Positions 58,254 through 64,000 of a stretch of 64,000 nt of DNA are shown one piece after another. The position numbers and the translations under genes were made by a program. The notes under the pieces are model-generated. The model was not told where the DNA came from. It saw only the letters and a list, made by a program, of their open reading frames with translations, and searched no databases. Position 1 is the first letter of the stretch; each line of letters starts with the position of its first letter. The stretch lies in contig NZ_PJON01000001.1 of the NCBI RefSeq assembly GCF_002900975.1, forward strand, positions 62,001 to 126,000. The letters run 5' to 3'. This stretch comes from Tabrizicola aquatica (lineage in GTDB: Bacteria; Pseudomonadota; Alphaproteobacteria; Rhodobacterales; Rhodobacteraceae).

Positions 58254-60670
58254 CGCTGCTCTTGCGATGGCTGGCGCTGGTCCTGGTCCTGGTGGCCGGA
58301 CCGCTGGCGGCGCAGGATCTGACCCCGCCCCCGTTGCAGGACATCGTCGGCGACGGGTCGGTGCTGGACTATAGCGACTGGGACCGCCGCGCACAGCGCG
58401 CCGAGGCTGAGATTGCGGAGCGCCGCACCTCGTCTGACCGGCTGGAGGAAATCCGGGCGCAACTGGCGCAATGGCGCGCGGCGCTCTTGACGGCGCAAAA
58501 TGCGAACTCGGCCCGGATCGCCACGGTGCGCGAACAGATTGCGGCCCTTGGCCCCGCCCCGGCCGAGGGCGAGACAGAGGCCGAGGAAATCTCGCGCCGC
58601 CGGCAGGAATTGGCGCAGCAACTGGTCAAGTTGCAGGCCCCCGGCATCGCCGCCGAAGAGGGCTATCGCCGTGCGGACGGCCTGATCCGCGAGATCGACC
58701 GCACCCTGCGCGAGCGTCAGGCGGATGAATTGTTGCAGCTTTGGCCCTCGCCCCTGAACCCCGGCAACTGGCCCGAGGCGGCGATCGGCCTGTCGGACAC
58801 GGTGCAGCGGCTGTGGGAAGAGGCTGCGACCGCCTGGACCGACCCCGAGGCGCGGGCGGAACTTTTCGACAACCTGCCCTTGATCCTGGTCCTGTTGGGC
58901 GTCGCGGTGGCGCTGGTGGTCTATGTCCGGGGCTGGGTCGAACGATTTGCCGAACGGCTGCAACAGGGTGCTACGGCGCGGGGGCGCAAGGTCTGGTCGC
59001 TGCTGGCCTCGCTGGGCGAGATCATCCTGCCGACGCTGGGCGTGGTGGCCTTGGCCACGGCGCTGGTCGCCAGCGGCATGCCGGGCGAGATCGGGCGGCA
59101 GGTGGTGGCGGCGCTGCCCGCGATGGGCTTGGTCATCTTCTCGGCCGCCTGGCTGGGGGCGCGGGCCTTTCCGCGCGTGCAACTGGACAATGCGGTGCTG
59201 CCTATGCCGCCGGAACACCGGGCCGAGGGACGGTTCCTGGCGCTGCTGATGGGTCTGGTGGTGGCGGTCGAGATGCTGCGCTCGGCCGCGATGGATGCGC
59301 AGGCCTATTCCGACGTGACGACCGGGGTGATGTCCTTCCCGATCCTGTTGGCGGGCGGGCTGGTGCTGCTGTGGACGGGGCGGCTGTTGCGCAAGGCGCG
59401 GGATGCCGAGGAAAAAAGCTATGTGCTGCGGTTGCTCCTGCTGTTCGCGCGTGCGCTGACGGTGGTGGGGGTGGCCGGGCCGGTGCTGGCGGGCCTTGGC
59501 TATGTGCAGGCCGCGACGGCGCTGATCTATCCGGCGATCCTGACGCTGGGGCTGATCACGCTCTTGTTCATCCTGCAGCGGCTGTTCAGCGACATTTGGG
59601 CGCTGATCGTCAAGGCCGACGAGCAGGCCGCCGACACCTTGGTTCCGGTGCTGGTGGGCTTTGCCATGGTGCTGGCGGCGCTGCCGGTCTTTGCGCTGAT
59701 CTGGGGCGCGCGGTTTTCCGATCTGACGGAACTTTGGACCCGCTTCACCGAGGGCTTCCAGATGGGCGAGACGCGCATCTCGCCCACCGACTTCATGATC
59801 TTCGCGGCGGTGTTCATCGTCGGCTACATGGTGACGCGGCTGTTCCAGGGGGCGCTGCGGGCAACGATCCTGCCGAAGACGCGGATGGACCAGGGCGGGC
59901 AGACCGCGTTGGTGGCGGGGGTGGGTTATGTCGGGATCTTCCTGGCCGCGCTGGTGGCGATCAACGCGGCGGGGATCGACCTGTCCGGCCTGGCCATCGT
60001 CGCCGGTGCCTTGTCGGTCGGTATCGGTTTCGGCTTGCAGCAGATCGTGTCGAACTTCATCTCGGGCATCATCCTTCTGGTCGAGCGCCCGGTCAGCGAG
60101 GGCGACTGGATCGAAGTCGGCGGCGTGCAGGGCAGGGTGCGGGCGATCAGCGTGCGGTCCACCCGGATCGAGACCTTCGACCGCAATGATGTGATCGTGC
60201 CGAACGCCGACCTGATCACCGGGCGCGTGACGAACTGGACGCGGTTCAACCTGTCGGGCCGGATCATCGTGCCGGTGGCCGTGGCGATGGGGTCGGACAC
60301 CCGGAAGGTGGAGCGGATCCTGCGCGAGTTGGCCGAGGCCCAGCCGCTGGCGATCCTGAAGCCGCCGCCGCTGATCGTGTTCATGGGCTACACCACAAAC
60401 CAGCTGAACTTCGAGCTGCGCATCATCCTGCGCGACGTGAACTTCAGCGTGCAGGTCCGCAGCGAGCTTTACCACCAGATCATGGCGCGCTTTGCCGAAG
60501 AGGGGATCAACATCCTGCCGCCCCCGGCACCTCCGGCCGAGCCTGACCCGGTCAAGACCGCGCAGACGGTGCTGGCGCTGGCCGATCTGGTGCAGACCGA
60601 ACGGCCGCCGCTGGCAAAGCGGGCAGGGCGCAAGGTGCAGTCGGGGGATGTCAAGGGGGCGGAACGGTGA
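58250..60670 (+). CDS. MscS-type mechanosensitive channel with DUF3772 domain
   Basis: An 806-residue large channel protein. A cleavable signal peptide (MTLLLRWLALVLVLVAGPLAAQ) comes first. A periplasmic coiled-coil/DUF3772 domain (about 30-190) follows, with heptad-like EIAERRTSSDRLEEIRAQLA. About ten membrane helices span ~205-575. The MscS pore and beta domain (about 560-740) carries VGIGFGLQQIVSNFISGIIL and ERPVSEGDWIEVGGVQGRV. It should release solutes on osmotic downshock. Start and stop both overlap neighbours (ATGA with cysK, GTGA with the editing gene), so three functionally unlike genes are translationally coupled. Confidence 0.9.
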   Translation: MTLLLRWLALVLVLVAGPLAAQDLTPPPLQDIVGDGSVLDYSDWDRRAQRAEAEIAERRTSSDRLEEIRAQLAQWRAALLTAQNANSARIATVREQIAALGPAPAEGETEAEEISRRRQELAQQLVKLQAPGIAAEEGYRRADGLIREIDRTLRERQADELLQLWPSPLNPGNWPEAAIGLSDTVQRLWEEAATAWTDPEARAELFDNLPLILVLLGVAVALVVYVRGWVERFAERLQQGATARGRKVWSLLASLGEIILPTLGVVALATALVASGMPGEIGRQVVAALPAMGLVIFSAAWLGARAFPRVQLDNAVLPMPPEHRAEGRFLALLMGLVVAVEMLRSAAMDAQAYSDVTTGVMSFPILLAGGLVLLWTGRLLRKARDAEEKSYVLRLLLLFARALTVVGVAGPVLAGLGYVQAATALIYPAILTLGLITLLFILQRLFSDIWALIVKADEQAADTLVPVLVGFAMVLAALPVFALIWGARFSDLTELWTRFTEGFQMGETRISPTDFMIFAAVFIVGYMVTRLFQGALRATILPKTRMDQGGQTALVAGVGYVGIFLAALVAINAAGIDLSGLAIVAGALSVGIGFGLQQIVSNFISGIILLVERPVSEGDWIEVGGVQGRVRAISVRSTRIETFDRNDVIVPNADLITGRVTNWTRFNLSGRIIVPVAVAMGSDTRKVERILRELAEAQPLAILKPPPLIVFMGYTTNQLNFELRIILRDVNFSVQVRSELYHQIMARFAEEGINILPPPAPPAEPDPVKTAQTVLALADLVQTERPPLAKRAGRKVQSGDVKGAER

Positions 60671-61386
60671 CGGAACTTCTGTTCAGGGCGGATGCCTATC
60701 AGACGGCGGCGGAGTGCCGGATCCTGGCGCATACGCCCGAAGGCGGGCTGGTGGTCGACCGGACGGTCTTTTACCCCACAGGCGGCGGTCAGCCGGGCGA
60801 CAGCGGCGTGCTGGAATGGTCCGGCGGCCTGCTGCCCATCGCCACCACGCTGAAGCTGGAGGGAGGGCAGGTCGCCCTGGTCCCGGCCGAGCCGCTGCCG
60901 ATGCCCCCCGTCGGCGCCGCGGCCCGGCAGATGCTCGACTGGACCCGTCGCCACCGCCACATGCGCATCCACACCGCGCTGCACCTTCTGTCGGTGGTGA
61001 TCCCGCTGCCGGTGACCGGCGGCGCCATCGCCCAGGACCGTGGCCGGCTGGACTTTGACATGCCCGAGCCGCCAGGCGACCCTGCCGTGATCGCCGGCAT
61101 CCTGAACGCGCTGATTTCCCGTGACCTTGCCGTGACCGAGGACTGGATCACCGACGAGGACCTGGCGGCGAACCCCGGCCTTGTGAAAACCATGTCGGTC
61201 CGTCCGCCCACCGGCCAAGGCCGCGTGCGCCTGGTCCGCATCGGCCAGGGCGCGGATCAGGTCGATCTGCAACCCTGCGGCGGCACCCACGTCGCCCGCA
61301 CCGGCGAAATCGGCCGCGTCACCCTGGGCAAGATCGAGAACAAGGGCCGCCAGAACCGCCGCGTCTCGATCCTGCTGGCCGAGTGA
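60667..61386 (+). CDS. Alanyl-tRNA editing protein (AlaX-like)
   Basis: A 239-residue stand-alone editing domain that hydrolyses mischarged Ser/Gly-tRNA(Ala). The zinc-site motifs are HTALH (His102, His106) and CGGTH (Cys204, His208), with FYPTGGGQPGDSG near the N-terminus as in AlaRS editing domains. Start GTG 60667 overlaps the channel stop (GTGA). It is the last gene before the tRNA-Ser insertion site. Confidence 0.92.
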   Translation: MTELLFRADAYQTAAECRILAHTPEGGLVVDRTVFYPTGGGQPGDSGVLEWSGGLLPIATTLKLEGGQVALVPAEPLPMPPVGAAARQMLDWTRRHRHMRIHTALHLLSVVIPLPVTGGAIAQDRGRLDFDMPEPPGDPAVIAGILNALISRDLAVTEDWITDEDLAANPGLVKTMSVRPPTGQGRVRLVRIGQGADQVDLQPCGGTHVARTGEIGRVTLGKIENKGRQNRRVSILLAE

Positions 61387-61433
61387 CGGAAGGGCTTGAA
61401 CCCGTGCCCCCGGCAGGCTAAGCACCCCGCCAC

Positions 61434-61523
61434 GGACAGTTGGCCGAGTGGTCGAAGGCGCACGCCTGGAAAGTGTGTAGGCGGGGAACCGTCTCGAGGG
61501 TTCGAATCCCTCACTGTCCGCCA
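61434..61523 (+). tRNA. tRNA-Ser (anticodon GGA)
   Basis: Acceptor stem GGACAGT (61434-61440) pairs with ACTGTCC, followed by G and encoded CCA (61521-61523). The D-arm is TGGCCGAGTGGTC. The anticodon arm CACGC-CTGGAAA-GTGTG has anticodon GGA at 61468-61470. A long class II variable arm and the T-arm GAGGGTTCGAATCCCTC follow. It decodes UCC/UCU. Confidence 0.97.
61500..61523 (+). mobile_element. Probable attachment site (tRNA-Ser 3' end) of an integrated element
   Basis: A P4-type integrase gene starts 188 bp downstream and reads away from the tRNA. Such integrases recombine within the T-arm and 3' end of tRNA genes (GTTCGAATCCCTCACTGTCC here). The other end of the element is outside the window. 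Confidence 0.65.
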
Positions 61524-61711
61524 ATTCTCTTTCCACGCTCGTTTTATTTTTGCCGCTAACGTCCGGAAAATGCGCGGAAATTCCCGCAGCTCTCGCCTAA
61601 TGTGGCCCGAGATTGTCCGCGCTGGTTTGCCAGAATCCACCGCTTGCGCTAGGGTCAGGGCTAGGGAAACCAGGCCGACCCCAGTCGGCCCGCTAGGGAA
61701 AGGGAGCATGG

Positions 61712-62965
61712 ATGGCGGCAATCAACAAGCTCACGGCGAAGTCCGTTGCGGCGCTCAAGGAGCCTGGGCGCTTCTCTGATGGTGGAAATCTGTATCTGAA
61801 CGTCGCCAAAGGTGGGTCGAAAAGCTGGATTTTCTTCTACCGGCTGAACGGAAAGCAGCGGGAGATGGGCCTTGGCCCGGCAGGCGAGGACGGGGTAACG
61901 CTCGCCAAAGTCCGCGAGCTTGCGGCGGAGGCAAGGAAGCTTCTCGCGCTTGGGATCGACCCCCTCGATGCCCGCCGCAAGGCTGAGGCCGAGGCGAAGG
62001 CGGAGGAGGAGCGGCAGATCACCTTCGGACAGTTTGCCGACGACTTCGTGAGGCTGCACCGCGACGGCTGGAAGAACCCGAAGCATCGACAGCAGTGGGA
62101 AAACACCCTGTCCGATACCTATATCCCAGATCTGCGGAAGCGACCGATCAGCGCGGTCACAACCGAGGACGTGGTGAAGGTCCTCAAGCCCATTTGGACG
62201 ACGACGCCGGAGACGGCGAACCGCCTTCGACTGCGGATCGAGAAGGTCCTCGACGCGGCGAGGGTCGAGGCCAAGAGGGTTGGAGAGAACCCGGCGCGCT
62301 GGCGCGGGCATCTTGCGCTGCTACTGCCCAAGCGCGGCCCCCGAGGCCGGAGCCACCACGCGTCCATGGCTTGGCAGGACCTGCCTGCGTTCATGGCCAA
62401 GCTCGAAGAACGGGAGGGCGTCGCAGCGCGCGCGGTGCAGTTCGCGATCTTGACGGCGGCGCGCAGCGGAGAGGTCCGCAATGCGGTCTGGTCGGAATTT
62501 GACCTCGACCGAGGGGTGTGGGAGATACCCGCGGAGAAAATGAAGGCCGGACGGCCCCACCGCGTGCCATTGGCGGAGGCCGCCGTGGCGGTCGTCCAGA
62601 CCATGCTGCCTTTGCGGCCCCGCCGGGACTTCCAGGACGCCTACGTCTTTCCCGGACTGCGACGCGCACCGTTGAGCGACATGACCCTTTCGGCTGTCTT
62701 GAAGCGGATGGGTGCGTCTGGGGTCACGATCCACGGTTTCCGGTCGTCATTCAGGGTTTGGTGCAGCGAGGCGACCTCCTTTTCGCACGAGGTTTGCGAG
62801 TTGGCGCTTGCCCACGCGGTCGGCGACCAGACGGTGACGGCATACCAACGCAGCGACCTGTTCGAGCGCCGGATCGAGCTTATGCGACACTGGGCAAGCT
62901 ACGTGATGACGCCGCCCGAAGATGCCGCCGAGGTTGTCGTCCCGATCCGATCCGCGACGGCCTGA
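61712..62965 (+). CDS. int: Tyrosine integrase, P4/DUF4102 type
   Basis: A 417-residue site-specific recombinase. The N-terminal DUF4102 arm-binding domain (1-90) reads LTAKSVAALKEPGRFSDGGN and YLNVAKGGSKSWIF. The core-binding domain spans about 100-185. The catalytic domain has Arg251 (AARSGEVRN), His341/Arg344 (HGFRSSFR), His in LALAHAVGD and the nucleophile Tyr378 (VTAYQRSDLFERR). It is complete and presumably active. ATG 61712 has a GGGAG just upstream. It marks the left end of a genomic island or prophage in tRNA-Ser. Confidence 0.95.
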   Translation: MAAINKLTAKSVAALKEPGRFSDGGNLYLNVAKGGSKSWIFFYRLNGKQREMGLGPAGEDGVTLAKVRELAAEARKLLALGIDPLDARRKAEAEAKAEEERQITFGQFADDFVRLHRDGWKNPKHRQQWENTLSDTYIPDLRKRPISAVTTEDVVKVLKPIWTTTPETANRLRLRIEKVLDAARVEAKRVGENPARWRGHLALLLPKRGPRGRSHHASMAWQDLPAFMAKLEEREGVAARAVQFAILTAARSGEVRNAVWSEFDLDRGVWEIPAEKMKAGRPHRVPLAEAAVAVVQTMLPLRPRRDFQDAYVFPGLRRAPLSDMTLSAVLKRMGASGVTIHGFRSSFRVWCSEATSFSHEVCELALAHAVGDQTVTAYQRSDLFERRIELMRHWASYVMTPPEDAAEVVVPIRSATA

Positions 62966-63202
62966 CGGCTTCGAAGGTGGTCTCAACAAGGGCGCGCCAA
63001 AAAAATTTCGGCGCGCCTTCCCTTTGCCAGATCGACGAAAGGATTTGCAATTCAAACGGTTGGATTTTTTCCAATTAATTCTTGCGGTAATTGGGGTCCT
63101 CTTGAATAAATAATAGGAAATATTCCAATAGACTTACGAGAAAAGCCTTCCCAATACATAAGGACGCCAGGCGGACTGGCGCGGATAAACTTGGAGGCAA
63201 AG
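62966..63202. other. AT-rich island control region
   Basis: 237 bp between the integrase and the AlpA-like gene. It starts with a GGCGCGCC-AAAAAAATTTC-GGCGCGCC stem-loop (62991-63018), a likely bidirectional terminator. The following ~150 bp are markedly AT-rich (TTTTTTCCAATTAATTC, GAATAAATAATAGGAAATAT) against the GC-rich chromosome. Foreign origin and promoter or integrase-arm sites are likely, but no specific site could be assigned. Confidence 0.5.
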
Positions 63203-63397
63203 ATGAATACCGAACAGCCGATTTTCCTGACGCTGCAAGAGGCGCGCGGCATTCTGCGGTGTGGCCGCAGCAAGATTTACGAGCTGCTCGCCAGCGGGGA
63301 GCTTCGGGCCTCAAAGCTCCACGGCAAGACCCTGATTGCGCGGGCGGAGCTTGACAGGTTCATCGCGACTTTGATCCCAACCGACGTCGCGGCCTGA
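63203..63397 (+). CDS. AlpA/excisionase-family helix-turn-helix protein
   Basis: A 64-residue DNA-binding protein from ATG 63203, with GGAGG seven bases upstream. The MerR/excisionase-type winged motif reads FLTLQEARGILRCGRSKIYE then LLASGELRASKLHGKTLIAR, followed by AELDRFIATL. Proteins of this type act as excision directionality factors or activators of the adjacent integrase in islands. A GGGCGGCG-CTT-CCGCCGCC hairpin after the stop may end its transcript. Confidence 0.85.
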   Translation: MNTEQPIFLTLQEARGILRCGRSKIYELLASGELRASKLHGKTLIARAELDRFIATLIPTDVAA

Positions 63398-63579
63398 TTG
63401 GCCATCGGGCGGCGCTTCCGCCGCCTCCGCCCGGCCCGCGTAGCGGCCTTCTGTTTGATTGTTGGACCGGAACAACGCGCCTTCCTGCCGGGTGGCGAAG
63501 GTGAACCTTTGCGCCGCGAGGCGCGCGCCAGGAGGGCACACAGCATGAAGACCACGATAGAGCCAAGGACAGGTGAGGC

Positions 63580-64000
63580 ATGAGCGGCGAGAAGCGCGGC
63601 CCTGGCCGTCCCCGCAAGCCCGTTCAACCGAAGCCGGAGGGGCTGATCGTTCCGACGGGTATCGCCCTGGTGGAGATGCCCGATGACGTTGCCGCCCGCA
63701 ATCGCGCCTTCAACGACTGGCAGCTCCGCACCCTAGCCATACAGGTCGAAAAGCGGCGCGGCAGGAACTCCGCCTCGCTGGTCGCGGTGATCGGTCGGAG
63801 CTTCAATTGGGTGAACGGCTATGCCGTCTTCACCAACGACGAGGCCGCGCGGATGATGGGTGGCATCAACCTGCGCAAGGCGGCTGCCGCATTGGCAGAG
63901 CTTGTCGAAGACGGGACGGTGTTCATTGCGAAGGAGTTTCCGCAGGCGACCGGCGGCTACCCTGTCCCGAAGCGGCGCATCTTCCTCGCCCTTCCAGTCG
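63580..64000 (+). CDS. Island protein with N-terminal AT-hook-like motif (3' truncated by window edge)
   Basis: ATG 63580 opens a frame that runs to the window end (140 codons seen). The N-terminus SGEKRGPGRPRKPVQPKPEG contains a GRPRKP AT-hook core. A segment with winged-helix character follows, ending EAARMMGGINLRKAAAALAE and LVEDGTVFIAKEF. The composition is helical and basic, consistent with DNA binding or replication initiation in an integrated element. No family was recognised with confidence. Confidence 0.6.
   Translation, partial: MSGEKRGPGRPRKPVQPKPEGLIVPTGIALVEMPDDVAARNRAFNDWQLRTLAIQVEKRRGRNSASLVAVIGRSFNWVNGYAVFTNDEAARMMGGINLRKAAAALAELVEDGTVFIAKEFPQATGGYPVPKRRIFLALPV

Noticed and set aside
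58938-58953. GAAC-N8-GAAC as a second LexA box
   Set aside because: Spacing is eight, not seven, and it lies inside the channel gene.
63398-63583. 61-codon frame between the AlpA-like and AT-hook genes
   Set aside because: TTG start without SD, Arg-rich product, begins in a hairpin; its ATGA overlap with the next gene is suggestive but not enough.

Overview
The window is a chromosome segment from a high-GC alphaproteobacterium, almost certainly of the family Rhodobacteraceae (Rhodobacter/Gemmobacter/Tabrizicola-like). Supporting signs are the lpxC-bamD-recN end of the division cluster, a family-typical RNase E with an acidic His/Asp insertion, the F1-ATPase inhibitor zeta, a split B12 methionine synthase, a phrA-cfa pair behind a TGATCC-type promoter, trgA-trgB, alphaproteobacterial SspB, a circularly permuted two-piece tmRNA with the tag ANDNRAPVALAA, and a direct-repeat SOS box of the GTTC-N7-GTTC type. 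The genus is not resolved. No rRNA, CRISPR array or IS element was seen.

Layout. 1-8.7 kb: lpxC (5' truncated), bamD, recN, a DUF3563 peptide, FAD-linked D-lactate dehydrogenase, purQ and a DctB/DctD-like two-component pair. 8.7-17.6 kb: two small membrane proteins, rne with a long leader, tusA-like and ccdA, then an alpha/beta hydrolase coupled to a cytochrome P450. 18-30 kb: purS/purC, ATPase inhibitor zeta, a split methionine synthase (homocysteine methyltransferase at 19.7 kb, corrinoid protein at 22.4 kb, DUF1638), an SOS-box-linked radical SAM protein, small DUF genes, fumC, sspB with a methyltransferase, and chromate resistance genes. 30.3-30.7 kb: the two-piece tmRNA on the minus strand. 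30.8-40.7 kb: a Kef-type antiporter, a MaoC-phosphotransacylase fusion, an orphan polyamine-type binding protein, a class V aminotransferase, phrA-cfa and trgA-trgB. 40.8-55.4 kb: a carbohydrate catabolic locus. It has a LacI-type regulator with two operators, an ABC importer (binding protein, two permeases, ATPase), a GH2 beta-mannosidase-like enzyme, a GH43 enzyme, two Gfo/Idh/MocA dehydrogenases, two xylose-isomerase-like TIM barrels and a GntR regulator. 55.6-61.4 kb: a class III aminotransferase and a translationally coupled cysK / MscS channel / alanyl-tRNA editing operon. 61.4-64.0 kb: tRNA-Ser(GGA), used as the insertion site of an element with a P4-type integrase, an AlpA-like gene and an unfinished gene at the edge.

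How parts work together. The importer and hydrolases probably take up and cleave beta-mannosides and xylo-oligosaccharides, and the two dehydrogenase/isomerase pairs suggest an oxidative sugar route. The methyltransferase and corrinoid protein are two pieces of one methionine synthase. phrA-cfa and the radical SAM gene are two independently controlled damage responses: the first fits an RpoE singlet-oxygen response, the second a LexA response.

Gaps between genes are unusually rich in dispersed elements. At least four repeat families recur: a GTAGGGTGGGCG palindrome, a double AAAATCCTT/AAATTTCTT hairpin, a G-rich hairpin followed by GGATATTT, and a CTCGTCGATGACTTCGTC element. A short TGTCCAC-N-GTGGACA palindrome also recurs. 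All claims come from reading the sequence and from memory of gene families; no searches were run.
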